Shown piece after piece: positions 8,465 through 17,998 of a stretch of 64,000 nucleotides of DNA. Position 1 is the stretch's first letter, and the number at the start of each line of letters is the position of its first letter. The DNA is from Phenylobacterium aquaticum (lineage in GTDB: Bacteria; Pseudomonadota; Alphaproteobacteria; Caulobacterales; Caulobacteraceae), in assembly GCF_022695515.1 (NCBI RefSeq), contig NZ_JALDPT010000019.1:26613-90612 (forward strand), written 5' to 3'. The notes beneath the pieces are model-generated. The model was not told the DNA's origin and made no database searches. It was given only the letters and a program-made list of their open reading frames with translations. Both the position numbers and the translations under genes were made by a program.

Positions 8465-8859
8465 GGCGTCAGACTATTCTAGTGGCATAGGCAATGTCGA
8501 TAGATAGCTGGTGGGCCGGCCACTGCGGGGACTGAGGTGGCCTATACTCAGTTTGGGGCAAGACGCCGCCCTCGGCGCGACGTTTGGAAAGGTCAAACGC
8601 CGGCGCGCCTCCGACCTGAAATTGCAATTTGCAATATAAGGGCGAGTTCTGGGCCGGCAGTTCCTCCGCATGATTTGAGGCGAGGAGCTTTCGGTACGAA
8701 AGACTCTCCTAATGGGCGAGCTGTGCTTGCCTTTATCGGGGTCATTGCCATGGTGAACGCTGGATGGTCGCCGTTTTACTGCGGCCTCCACTGACGGGGC
8801 CGCGGGGGTTGGGCCGTCGGGATTGAGGCGGGGGTGGCTTTGTCCAACGGGTGCGAGCG
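8465..8859. other. 395-bp intergenic region between dehalogenase and wecB
   Basis: No convincing gene is present. Two short opposite-strand open frames overlap here (about 85 and 105 codons) but lack ribosome-binding sites and recognisable sequence. The G+C content is visibly lower in the middle (8600-8720). It must contain divergent promoters for the dehalogenase (minus) and wecB (plus); the only distinct motif seen is the palindrome at 8621-8635. Confidence 0.5.
8621..8635. promoter_or_regulatory. Perfect 7-bp-arm palindrome ATTGCAA-T-TTGCAAT
   Basis: Fifteen-base palindrome with a single central base in the most A/T-rich patch of the divergent intergenic region. Its form fits a dimeric repressor operator. 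Its regulator is unknown; the TetR at 5816-6409 is one candidate. It is about 160 bases from the dehalogenase start and 225 from wecB. Confidence 0.4.
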
Positions 8860-10038
8860 ATGAGCGTCGGCGCGGCGCCGCGCGTGGTGGTCGCCGTGGG
8901 CACGCGGCCGGAGGCCATCAAGCTGTTCCCGGTCATCCGGGCGCTGAAGGCGGACCCGGACCTGAGGGTCACGGTCTGCGCGACCGGCCAGCATCGCCAA
9001 ATCCTCGACCAGGCGCTGGAGATCGCCGGGATCGCTCCGGACGTGGATCTCGACGTCATGAAGCCCCGCCAGGGGCTGGACGCCCTGTCCGCCGCCCTGC
9101 TGACCGGCTTCGGCCAGATGCTCGACGAGGTCCAGCCGGACATGGTCGTGGTCCAGGGCGACACCACCACGGCGGCGATGTGCGCCCTGTCCTCGCACTA
9201 TCGGCGCATCCCGGTGGCGCATGTGGAGGCCGGGCTGCGCTCTGGAGACCTGCATCATCCCTGGCCGGAGGAGGCCAACCGCCGGATGGTCGGCCAGATC
9301 GCGGCCCTGCACTTCGCCCCGACCCAGAGCGCGGCGGAAAACCTGCTGCGCGAGAACATCGGCGCCGACGCCGTGCATGTGACCGGCAATACGGTGATCG
9401 ACGCGCTGTATCTGACGCTGGCCGAAATGGACCGGCTCGACCACCTGACCGCCGAGGTGCGCCAGATCCTGGCGGAGGCGCAGGGGCGCCGCATCATCCT
9501 GGCGACCACCCATCGGCGGGAGAATTTCGGCGGCGGCCTGGAGCAGATCGCCCTGGCGCTCGAGCATCTGGCCCGGCGGCCCGATGTGATGGTTGTGGCC
9601 CCGGTGCATCCCAATCCGCAGGTGACCCGGGTGATGGGCCGGCTGGGCGACCATCCCAATATCCGCCTGATGCCGCCTCAGACCTATGTGCCGTTCCTGC
9701 ATCTGATGGCGCATTGCGATCTGATCCTGACCGACTCCGGCGGCGTGCAGGAGGAGGCGCCGGCGCTCGCCAAGCCGGTGCTGGTGCTGCGCGACAAGAC
9801 CGAGCGGCCCGAGGGGATCGCGGCGGGCACCGCGCGGCTGGTGGGCGCCAACGCCGCAGTCATCATCGCTGAGACCGAGCGCCTGCTCGACGATCCCGCC
9901 GCCTATGCGCGCATGGCCGGCGCGGGCAGCCCCTATGGCGACGGTCTGGCGGCCGGGCGGATCGCGGCGGTCATCCGCGCGGACCTGGAGGCCCGCGGCC
10001 GCCTGCCGGCCGTCCACAGCGACGCCCGGGTGGCCTGA
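8860..10038 (+). CDS. wecB: UDP-N-acetylglucosamine 2-epimerase (non-hydrolysing)
   Basis: Interconverts UDP-GlcNAc and UDP-ManNAc, a precursor for surface polysaccharides. The protein (392 aa from ATG 8860; a GTG at 8851 in the same frame is possible) shows family signatures: VGTRPEAIKLFPVI near the N-terminus, the ATGQHRQILD motif, VQGDTTTAAMCAL, HVEAGLRSGDLHHPWPEEAN, THRRENFGGGLEQI and LTDSGGVQEEAPALAKPVL. The stop overlaps the start of the DUF2334 gene by one base (TGATG), indicating an operon. The converging NfrB-like glycosyltransferase is the likely consumer of UDP-ManNAc by analogy with E. coli. Confidence 0.95.
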   Translation: MSVGAAPRVVVAVGTRPEAIKLFPVIRALKADPDLRVTVCATGQHRQILDQALEIAGIAPDVDLDVMKPRQGLDALSAALLTGFGQMLDEVQPDMVVVQGDTTTAAMCALSSHYRRIPVAHVEAGLRSGDLHHPWPEEANRRMVGQIAALHFAPTQSAAENLLRENIGADAVHVTGNTVIDALYLTLAEMDRLDHLTAEVRQILAEAQGRRIILATTHRRENFGGGLEQIALALEHLARRPDVMVVAPVHPNPQVTRVMGRLGDHPNIRLMPPQTYVPFLHLMAHCDLILTDSGGVQEEAPALAKPVLVLRDKTERPEGIAAGTARLVGANAAVIIAETERLLDDPAAYARMAGAGSPYGDGLAAGRIAAVIRADLEARGRLPAVHSDARVA

Positions 10039-11686
10039 TGGCCCGCGGGCGGCGCCGGAGAGGGATGCGCTGGGGGCGGGTCTTGCTCTTCCTGGTCGCC
10101 GTGCTGGCCGGTGTCGCCGCCCTGGATCCGAGCCGCCCGGCCGGCCGACACCCGGCCAGCGCCGAGGCCGTGCCGCATCTGACCAAGCCGGCCGCCCCGG
10201 CGCCGAGCACGCTCATCCTCTATACGAACACCGGACCCTGGGGGGATCTGGGCGAGCTCTACGCGATCTTCGCCGCCAATCTCGCCGGCCGCTTCGGGAC
10301 CTATGAAGCCAAGCCGGTCAGCGCCTTCGCCCCCGGGGACCTCGACCGACACACGGCGACGATCTTCATCGGCTCGACCTTCGAGGAGAAGCTGCCGGCG
10401 GCCTTCCTGGAGGCCGTCGCCCACAGCGCCCGGCCGGTCCTCTGGATGCAGTACGGCATCGACCAGCTCGCCCGCGCCACCCCCGACTTCGCCGAGCGGT
10501 TCGGCTGGACGCCGCTCGCCTATGATCCGCCGGCCGCGGTCGCCGAGGTCCGATACAAGGGCGCGTCCCTGACCCGCCAGCCGACCGACGATGGCGGCGT
10601 GACGGCCCTTCGGCTCGATCATCCCGACCGGGTCGATGTTCTGGCCCAGGCGGTCCACGCCGGCGGCCGGGAGGCCCCGTGGGCGGTGCGGTCGGGATCC
10701 CTGACCTATATCGGCGAGAACCCGTTCAGCTACATGTCGGAGACCGATCGCTACCTGATCCTCTCCGACCTGATGTTCGACCTGCTGGCGCCGAAGACGC
10801 AGGAGCGGCATCGCGCCCTGGTGCGGATCGAGGATGTCAGCCCGAACTCCGACCCGGCCAAGCTGAAGGCGATCGCCGACTATCTGTGGTCGGAGCAGGT
10901 CCCCTTCTCGGTGGCGGTGATCGACACCTATGCCGATCCCCTGGGCGTCGAGACCGGCAAGCCCCGCCGCATCGATCTGGCTCATGCGCCCAAGGTGGTC
11001 GACGCCCTGCGCTACATGGCGGCCCATGGCGGGACCCTGATCATGCACGGCCACACCCATCAGGCGGGGCGGATGCGCAATCCCTATGACGCGATCACGG
11101 GCGACGACTTCGAGTTCTACCGCGCCCATGTCGACGCCAAGAACTACGTCCGTTACGACGGCCCCCTGGCCGAGGACTCGACGCCCTGGGCCCTGGCGCG
11201 GATCGACGAGGGTTTGGCGGTCTGGGCGGCGGCCGGCCTGCCGGCCCCGACCTATTTCGAGTTTCCACACTATGCCGGCTCAGCCGCCGACTATGTCGCG
11301 GTCCAGAACCGGTTCGGCCAGCGCTATGACCGGGCGATCTATTTCCGCGGCACGCTGTCTGGACACCCCGACGCCCGGCGTCAGGACGGCCAGTTCTTCC
11401 CCTATCCGCTGCGCGACGTGTACGGCTCTTGGGTGATCCCGGAGAACCTCGGGAACGTCGAGCAGGTGGGATACAATCACAACACCAGCCGCACCCCGGC
11501 CCAGATCGTGGAGTCCGCCCGGCTGAACCTGGTGGTCCGCGACGGCTTCGCGAGCTTTTTCTACCACGCCTATCTGGGCCCGACCCAGCTGAAGCAGATC
11601 GTCCCGCCGATCAAGGCGATGGGCTACGCCTTCGTCGCCCCGGCGAGCCTGACCCCGCCCGGCGCCGGCCTATTCCGCGGCCATGA
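10038..11686 (+). CDS. DUF2334 polysaccharide deacetylase-like protein; 3' end uncertain
   Basis: A membrane-anchored or secreted protein with an N-terminal hydrophobic segment (RVLLFLVAVLAGVAAL, residues 13-28) and a DUF2334 domain (deacetylase/NodB-like barrel): ALVRIEDVSPNSDP around residue 260, the metal-type IMHGHTHQAGRM around residue 338, and EFPHYAGSA and NLGNVEQVGYNHN later. It is translationally coupled to wecB, implying deacetylation of an exported amino sugar polymer. The literal frame continues without a stop to 12119, reading antisense through the opposite gene, which is not credible. A stop in the +1 frame at 11684-11686, just after ASLTPPGAG, suggests a one-base indel near 11660-11672. 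I end the gene there; the last few residues are uncertain. Confidence 0.8.
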
Positions 11687-13956
11687 GCTTGGGGGCCGGG
11701 ACCAGCAGCTTCAGGCGGGTCGCGGTTTGCAGGACATCCGGATCGCCGGCCGGCTGGGCGGCCAGCGCCGCCCGCAGCTGGGCCTCGGTGATCACGCCGC
11801 GGGCCAGCAGATATTCCCCAAGCCGCTGATCCGATCCCCAGAACCCGGCCAGGGCGGCGGCGAGCGTCTTGTGATCCAGCGCCTCCTGGCGGACGAGCAG
11901 GTCGCCCAGCAGCACATGGGGTCTGCGCACCGCGGCCCAGACCTTGGCGGCGTCGGCGGCGTGCAGGGCGCCGCGATCGACCAGCCGGTCCATTGCCGCA
12001 TGAGCGGCGCTCAGGGCCCCGTCGCGCCAGCCGAATCTCAGGGCGAAGGCGATGTCGCTGAGCGGCGCATAGACATAGGCGACCCTCTGGCCGCTGCGGG
12101 GCGCGAGAAGGGTCTCTAGGGCGCCGGGCCGTCTTGTCGAGCGGTTCGGCCAGGGCGACCTGGGTGACCCCGTCGCGGCGCGCCACCGGCACGGCGCGGA
12201 ACCGGGCGGCCTGGCGGGCGGTCAGGAGATGCAGCAGGCGCGGCTCGACCTTCATCACGTCCAGGCTGATCGGCTGGCTGCCCGCCTGTTCGGCGAAGGC
12301 CGCGGCTAGCGCTTCCTCGGTCACAGCCCCGCGCTCGACCAGCAGCAGGCCCAGCGGGCGGTAGCGATGCTTCTGGGCCATGAGGGCCGTGTGCAGGTCG
12401 TCGCCGCTGACCTGGTTCCAGTGGCGAAGGAGTTCGCCCAGCCGGGTGCTGCGGTGGCGCAGCTGCTCCAGGCCGGGGAAGGCGTGCTGGGTCTTGTCCC
12501 AGGCGATCGCCCGGCCGGTGATCAGATGGCCGACGAACAGGCGCATGGAGCGGCCGAAGGCGGCGAAGCCGATCAGGTTCGAGACCACGATCCGCACCGG
12601 GCTGAGCAGGGCGAAGCCGATCCCGTGGGCCCGCGCCGTGAACCAGGCCCGGTGCAGCATGCGGTTCAGCAGGAACAGGGCGTTGACGACCAGCAACGCC
12701 ACCACCCAGCTCCGGTCGATCAGCGGGGGCAGGGCCTGGGCCGCCTGCCAGACCGGGGTGAGGGCGGCGATCAGCGCCACGCTGATCAGGATCAGATAGG
12801 CCAGCGCCCCGACCGGCGCGGTGAACAGGGCCTTGCGGTCGCGGAACAGGAAGTAGCGGTTGGCGAGGTCTCCGAACCAGCCGAGCTGGGCCCAGCCCAT
12901 ATAGGAAATGCCCAGCATCCAGCGGGCCTTCTGGCGGACGCTGGTGCGCCAGGTGTGCGGGAAGAACTCCTTGGTGGCGACCAGCTCGCGCCGCAAAACC
13001 CGAACCTGGCCCTTGCGGAACCAGGCGGGACGGAACCGCGCCGTGCGGGCGTAGTAGCGGATGAAGTCCGAAGAGAAGCCCAGCGCCTTCAGCCGGTGGC
13101 CGATGTCGTAGTCCTCGGTCAGGCTGGCGGTATTGAACACCTGGCCGGCGCGTTCGGCGCTGAGCGCCTGCAGGGCCTCGCGGCTGAAGGCCGTGGCCAC
13201 CCCGGCCGAGGGGGTCATGCGGCTGAGCAGGGCCCGGACCGGCAGGTCCTTGGTGTGGAACTCGGCGAACTCGTCGAGATAGTGGCAGGCCACCCACTGG
13301 TTCCAGCGGCGGTTCATGGACAGGACCGGCAGCTGGATCATGCCGGCGCCCTCGATGAACCAGTTCATCACCCTCAGGCCGAAGGGGTGCACCACGTCCT
13401 CGGCGTCGTGCATGGCGAAGATCTCATAGACCTCGCCGGTCTGCGCCTCGCGGGCCGCGACCCCCTCGAGGATCCAGTTCAGGCAATCGGCCTTGCAGGT
13501 GGGGCCATCGGCCCCGACCCGGGCCAGGTGCACATTGGGAAAGGCCTTCTGGACCCGCTCGACCTCGCGACGGGTGTCGGGGTCGTTCTGATAGACGCCG
13601 ACGAAGATGTCGAAGCGGGTGTAGTCGAAGGCGTTGATCGTATTGACCAGCATGTTGGCGATCACCTCGGCCTCGCGCCAGGCGGGGACCATGATGGCGA
13701 TGCGCTGCTCGGGCTTGAGCCGCAGCCGGTCTTCCGAGGGCTTGCGGCGGCCCAGGCGCCGGATGGGGCGGGTCAGGCGCTCCAGCCAGTAGCAGAGGTC
13801 GATGAAGAGATCGTCGGTGGAGGACAGGCAGATCAGCACCGCCACCACAATCAAGAGTAGTTTGAGGGCCAACCAGTAGGTTAGGAGGGCGTGATCGGCC
13901 CCGGCCGACAAGGCCGCGAGGTTCAACTCAAATCCAGATCCGAACAGACCGCTCAC
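11670..13956 (-). CDS. NfrB-like family 2 glycosyltransferase with C-terminal MshEN-type domains (frameshift)
   Basis: Inner-membrane processive glycosyltransferase resembling E. coli NfrB (phage N4 adsorption protein B), about 761 aa after correction. An N-terminal TM segment (residues 25-44) precedes the GT2 domain: IMVPAWREAE (88-97), HDAED (183-187), TEDYD (280-284) and QKARW (342-346, the Q-x-x-R-W acceptor motif). Three more TM segments follow (about 365-490). The C-terminus holds GspE_N/MshEN-like segments: PLGLLLVERGAVTEEAL and RLGEYLLARGVITEAQL, the pattern that binds c-di-GMP in this family. Near 12131 one extra C breaks the frame; removing it gives DKTAGALETLLAPRSGQ. The start is GTG. 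It converges on wecB and the deacetylase. Confidence 0.85.
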
Positions 13957-14059
13957 TTATAGTCACCCACACCCCGTTAACCTTCTTAGGGTCGGGCGGC
14001 AGGCCGCACAACGCCGCTCGCGGATGAGGCGTGTTTTCTGGTGAGGCGGGACGACCGCA

Positions 14060-14087
14060 GGCGCCCGGAGACCGTTCCCCGGGCGCC
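14060..14087 (-). terminator. Stem-loop downstream of glcB
   Basis: Perfect 9-bp G/C stem (ggcgcccgg / ccgggcgcc) with a 10-base loop, starting about 11 bases beyond the glcB stop. There is no clear T-tract on the minus strand, so termination efficiency is uncertain, but the position is right for an intrinsic terminator. Confidence 0.6.
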
Positions 14088-14097
14088 CGGTCGCGGG

Positions 14098-16251
14098 TCA
14101 GCCGGCGGCGAGCTGGGCCTTCCGCTCGCGGCGGCGGCGGGTGAGGATGTGCTCGGTGTAGCCGTTGGGCTGGGTGCGGCCCTCGAACACCAGGTCCAGC
14201 GCCGCCTGGAAGGCGATCGACTGGTCCGGCGCCGGGCTCATCGGGGTGTAGGCGGCGTCGCCGGCGTTCTGGCCGTCGACCACCTTGGCCATGCGCACCA
14301 GGGTCTCGCGGACCTGGGCCTCGGTGCAGACCCCGTGGTGCAGCCAGTTGGCGATGTGCTGGCTGGAGATCCGCAAGGTGGCGCGGTCTTCCATCAGCCC
14401 GACATTGTGGATGTCCGGCACCTTGGAGCAGCCGACGCCCTGGTCGATCCAGCGGACGACGTAGCCCAGGATGCCCTGGGCGTTGTTGTCGAGCTCCTCC
14501 TGCACGTCGGCGGCGTTCCAGTTGGAGCGGGCCAGCGGCGGGGTCAGCAGTTCGTCCGTGCCCGTGGCCGTGGGGTGCGCGCTCATCTGCGCCTGCAGGC
14601 CCGGCACATCGACCTCGTGATAGTGCAGGGCGTGCAGCACGGCGGCGGTGGGCGAGGGCACCCAGGCGGTGTTGGCGCCGGCCTTGGGGTGGCCGACCTT
14701 GGTGGTCAGCATGGCCTGCATCATGTCGGGCGCGGCCCACATGCCCTTGCCGATCTGGGCATGGCCCGGGAAGCCGGTGGCCAGGCCGATCTCGACATTG
14801 CGCTTCTCATAGGCCGGCAGCCAGGGCTCGGCCTTGATGGCGTCCTTGCGGACCACGGGGCCGGCTTCCATGGCGGTGTGGATCTCGTCGCCGGTGCGGT
14901 CGAGGAAGCCGGTGTTGATGAACACCACACGATTGCGGGCGGCGTGAATGCAGGCCTTGAGGTTGGCGCTGGTGCGGCGCTCCTCGTCCATGATGCCGAT
15001 CTTGACCGTGTTGCGGGCCAGGCCCAGCAGATCCTCGACCAGGTCGAACAGACGGACGGCCAGCGCCACCTCGTCCGGGCCGTGCATCTTGGGCTTCACG
15101 ACATAGATGGAGCCGGCCGGGCTGTTGCGGCGGGCCCCCTTCAGGTCGTGCAGGGCGGCGGTGACGGTGATCAGGGCGTCGACCGCGGTCTCGAAAGCCG
15201 CCTCGCCGTTGAAGGTGACGGCGTCGGTGGTCATGTGGTGGCCGACATTGCGCACCAGCATCAGGCTGCGGCCACGCAGGCTCAGCTCGCCGCCGGTCGC
15301 CGACTGATAGACGCGGTCGGCCTCGAGCCGGCGGGTCTCGGTGGCGCCGCCCTTGGCGAAGCTGGCCGACAGGTCGCCCTTCATCAGGCCGAGCCAGTTG
15401 CGATAGACGCCGGTCTTGTCCTCGGCGTCGACCGCGGCGACCGAGTCCTCGCAGTCCTGGATGGCGGTGAGCGCGGCCTCGACCAGAACGTCGGCGACCC
15501 CGGCCGGATCGTCCTTGCCGATGTTGCTCGACCGGTCGATCAGGATCTCCAGATGCAGGCCGTTGTGGCGCAGCAGGACGCCTTCGGGGGCGTAGGCGGA
15601 CCCGCGCCAGCCGACGAACTGACCGTCGTCGGCCAGGGTGGTTTCGCGCCCGTCTTTCAGCTTCACGATCAGGCCGCCGGCGATGACCGAATAGGCGGTC
15701 GCGTCGGCGTGAGAGTCGGACGACAGCGGCGCGACGCGGTCCAGAAGATCGCGCGCAAAGGCGATCACCTTGCCCCCGCGGACCGGATCATAGCCCTTGG
15801 TTCCGGTCGGCGGCTCGATCGCATCGGTGCCGTAGAGGGCGTCATAGAGGCTGCCCCAGCGCGCATTGGCGGCGTTCAGAGCATACCGGCCGTTCGAAAC
15901 CGGCACGACCAGCTGCGGGCCGGCCAGCTTGGCGATCTCCGGGTCGACGTTCTCGACGCCGATGTGGAAGGCCTCGGGCTCTGGCAGCAGATAGCCGATC
16001 TCGCGCAGGAAGGCGGTCTCCTCGGCGACCGAGAAGTCCTTGCCCTTGCGGGCCGCCCACCAGGCGTCAATCTGTTGCTGCAGTTCGTCCCGACGCGCCA
16101 GCAGGGCGGCGTTGCGCGGGGTGAAGTCGGCCAGTACGGCCTCGAGCGCCGCCCAGAACGCTGCGGGCGCGATATCGGTCCCGGGCAGCAGTTCGCGTTC
16201 CACAAAGCTATGCAGAAGGTCGTCGACGGACAGGGTGCTGGTGATGTTCAT
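14098..16251 (-). CDS. glcB: Malate synthase G
   Basis: Condenses glyoxylate with acetyl-CoA to malate, the second step of the glyoxylate shunt. The 717-aa length matches the G isoform (about 720). Diagnostic stretches include [54 protein letters not shown] and [14 protein letters not shown] near the end. ATG at 16251 ([13 protein letters not shown]) was chosen; the longer open frame upstream to 16398 has no matching family sequence. It lies directly downstream of the ScfR-type regulator on the same strand, with aceA divergent beyond. An inverted repeat (16299-16323) lies in its leader. Confidence 0.97.
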   Translation of the reverse strand: MNITSTLSVDDLLHSFVERELLPGTDIAPAAFWAALEAVLADFTPRNAALLARRDELQQQIDAWWAARKGKDFSVAEETAFLREIGYLLPEPEAFHIGVENVDPEIAKLAGPQLVVPVSNGRYALNAANARWGSLYDALYGTDAIEPPTGTKGYDPVRGGKVIAFARDLLDRVAPLSSDSHADATAYSVIAGGLIVKLKDGRETTLADDGQFVGWRGSAYAPEGVLLRHNGLHLEILIDRSSNIGKDDPAGVADVLVEAALTAIQDCEDSVAAVDAEDKTGVYRNWLGLMKGDLSASFAKGGATETRRLEADRVYQSATGGELSLRGRSLMLVRNVGHHMTTDAVTFNGEAAFETAVDALITVTAALHDLKGARRNSPAGSIYVVKPKMHGPDEVALAVRLFDLVEDLLGLARNTVKIGIMDEERRTSANLKACIHAARNRVVFINTGFLDRTGDEIHTAMEAGPVVRKDAIKAEPWLPAYEKRNVEIGLATGFPGHAQIGKGMWAAPDMMQAMLTTKVGHPKAGANTAWVPSPTAAVLHALHYHEVDVPGLQAQMSAHPTATGTDELLTPPLARSNWNAADVQEELDNNAQGILGYVVRWIDQGVGCSKVPDIHNVGLMEDRATLRISSQHIANWLHHGVCTEAQVRETLVRMAKVVDGQNAGDAAYTPMSPAPDQSIAFQAALDLVFEGRTQPNGYTEHILTRRRRERKAQLAAG

Positions 16252-16298
16252 GCGCGTACCGGGCTCTCGAAAAAGGTGTCCCAAGGTCCGCCGCCGCG

Positions 16299-16323
16299 GC
16301 GACCGACCGTAAGTCTCGGTCGC
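16299..16323. promoter_or_regulatory. Inverted repeat in glcB leader (GCGACCGA-N9-TCGGTCGC)
   Basis: Perfect 8-bp arms separated by 9 bases, 48-72 bases upstream of the glcB start codon and 91 bases past the regulator stop. It could be a protein-binding site, an mRNA leader hairpin, or a terminator for the regulator gene; a T-run (ACCTTTTTCG on the minus strand) follows about 20 bases later. Function not determined. Confidence 0.35.
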
Positions 16324-16413
16324 TTTACTGCACGGAAGCGCGCCGCTTTGAAGCCCCCCGGGGCAAGGAATTTTCCGAATGACTTCGGCGCCGCACAATC
16401 AGGCGATCCGGAC

Positions 16414-17831
16414 TCAGCTGTCCGAAAAGCCGAAGGGAAGGCTCGTCCGGCGGATGTCGTCGGACAGGATCTGGCGGCCGATCGGCGGGGCCGAACGGGC
16501 GGTGCATTCGGTGCGGTGACACAGGCGGCAGGTGACCCGATCGGGGTCGCGGTGTCGGCCCCGAGGCCCGGCTGGTCGCGGGTGTAGATCAGCCGGCCAG
16601 CGTGCTCGGCGGCGCAGCCGAGCGCGATGGCCCGCTCCACCCGGGGCGTGCCGAAGGCGCCGCCGCCGGCGGTGACGGTGCGGGCGATCGAGAAGAATTT
16701 CTGACCGTCCGGCAGCTCCAGCCACTGGGTGACGATCTCCCGCGGCGTCTTGAACACCTGGTGCACCGACCACAGCGGACAGCCGCCGCCGTGCCGGGCG
16801 AAGGGGAAGCCGGCGCCGTCCAGGCGCTTGGAGACGTTGCCGGCCGGATCGACCCGGATGAAGAAAAACGGCACCCGCTCGTGCCCCGGTTTCTGCAGGG
16901 TGGTGAGCCGGTGGGCGGTCTGTTCGAAACTGGCGCCGAACTGGCGGGCGAGCGCCTCGACGTCATAGCGCCTCGCCTCCACCGCCCGGGCGAAGGCGGC
17001 GTAGGGCATGATGATCGCCGCCGCCGCATAGCTCGCCAAAGCCCGGCGGGTCAGGCGCTCGCCGCTCTCGGTGTCGAAGCTGCCCTCGGCCAGCACCGCG
17101 TCGACCTCGCCGCGCAGCTCCAGATAGGCCAGCTGCAGGGCGAGCTGGAAGGTCTGGCTGGCGGTGTCCAGGCCGTCGTCCAGCAGGATCTCCTTGCGGT
17201 GCTGGTCGAGCCTGCGGATCGAGCCGACCATGACGCTGGAGGGCAGGCGGCGCGTGCGCAGGCCGTGCCGGGCCTTGAGATAGCCGGCCAGATTGTCGTG
17301 CCCGGCGACCGCCTCGGCCAGGCGCTCGGCCGCATCGTCCAGGCTGGGGAAGCAGTTGCGCCGCGCCGCCAGGAACCGCCGGGACTCGGCCACGGGGTCG
17401 GGCGCGTCGGAGCTGCGGCTGCCGGTGGCCAGCGATTCCGCCCCCCGGTCGGCCAGCGCCAGCTGCTCCTCGCGATAGGTCGTGTACAGCCGCAGCAGGG
17501 CCTCGGTGATGCCCGGGAAGTTGGTCGCGACGTCGGTGGTCTCCAGCGACTGCAGGTCGATGTCGGCGAACATCGGGTCCTTCAGCACCGCCTGCAGCCG
17601 GGCGGTTTCGTCCGCCCCGCCGCCGCCGGCGAGCGTCGCCATGTCGATCTTGTAAGTCTGGGCGAGCCGCAGCAGCACCTCTGCGCTAAGCGGCCGGTGA
17701 TTGCGCTCCAGCAGGGCCACATAGGAGGCCGAGACATCGAGGTCCGCGGCCATGTCCGCCTGGGTCAGGCCCAGGTCGCGCCGCAGCCGGCGCAGGCTCG
17801 GTCCCACATACAGCCGTCGTTCCGTCGCCAT
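16414..17831 (-). CDS. ScfR/RamB-type XRE-family regulator of short-chain fatty acid metabolism (frameshift)
   Basis: A 472-aa DNA-binding regulator after correction. The N-terminal XRE helix-turn-helix spans residues 6-60 (LRRLRRDLGLTQADMAADLD, SASYVALLERNHRPLS). The middle contains an ImmA/IrrE-like domain, and the C-terminus is the DUF2083 region (VPFFFIRVDPAGNVSKRLDG, GGGCPLWSVHQVF). Near 16540 the frame is lost: restoring one G in GGG gives TPIGVTCRLCHRTEC and an end at LPFGFSDS, a Cys-rich C-terminus usual for this family. Its position between glcB and divergent aceA indicates direct control of the glyoxylate shunt, as for RamB-like regulators. Starting at GTG 17840 is an alternative. 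Confidence 0.85.
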
Positions 17832-17856
17832 GCCCTGCACGCCCTGAAATGTAGGG

Positions 17857-17872
17857 ACATTACAACATTACA
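17857..17872. promoter_or_regulatory. Tandem ACATTACA repeat in aceA-scfR divergent region
   Basis: Two exact, adjacent copies of ACATTACA, 26 bases upstream of the regulator start codon and 127 bases before aceA, in the only A/T-rich stretch of the 167-bp divergent region. A candidate binding site for the ScfR-type regulator itself; inferred from position and repetition only. Confidence 0.45.
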
Positions 17873-17998
17873 ATCAAAATCTGTAAAGTCATACATCTAG
17901 ACCTCGCTCGCCCTTTCGCACTGCGGCAAAGGCGGCGTACGGGGGCGGCCAAGATCCGGGCCTTCCTGTTTTCCCCCGGCTGATCGCGGAAGAGGCAC

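Noticed and set aside
8474..8794. Two small opposing open frames in the dehalogenase-wecB gap
   Set aside because: No ribosome-binding site or family resemblance; they overlap each other and the probable promoters.
10038..12119. 693-residue deacetylase with a novel C-terminal domain
   Set aside because: The C-terminal 140 residues are antisense of the MshEN-type domain of the opposite gene; a lost stop through an indel is more likely.
12367..13860. Plus-strand open frame of about 497 codons
   Set aside because: Antisense of the NfrB-like glycosyltransferase, whose GT2 and QxxRW motifs are convincing; the plus-strand product has no recognisable domain.
13977..13982. GTTAACC near the glycosyltransferase start as a CtrA site
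   Set aside because: Only a half-site, with no second half at the proper spacing.
16252..16398. N-terminal extension of malate synthase
   Set aside because: The extra 49 residues are Arg/Gly-rich, unlike the family, and overlap the leader inverted repeat; ATG at 16251 matches the usual start.
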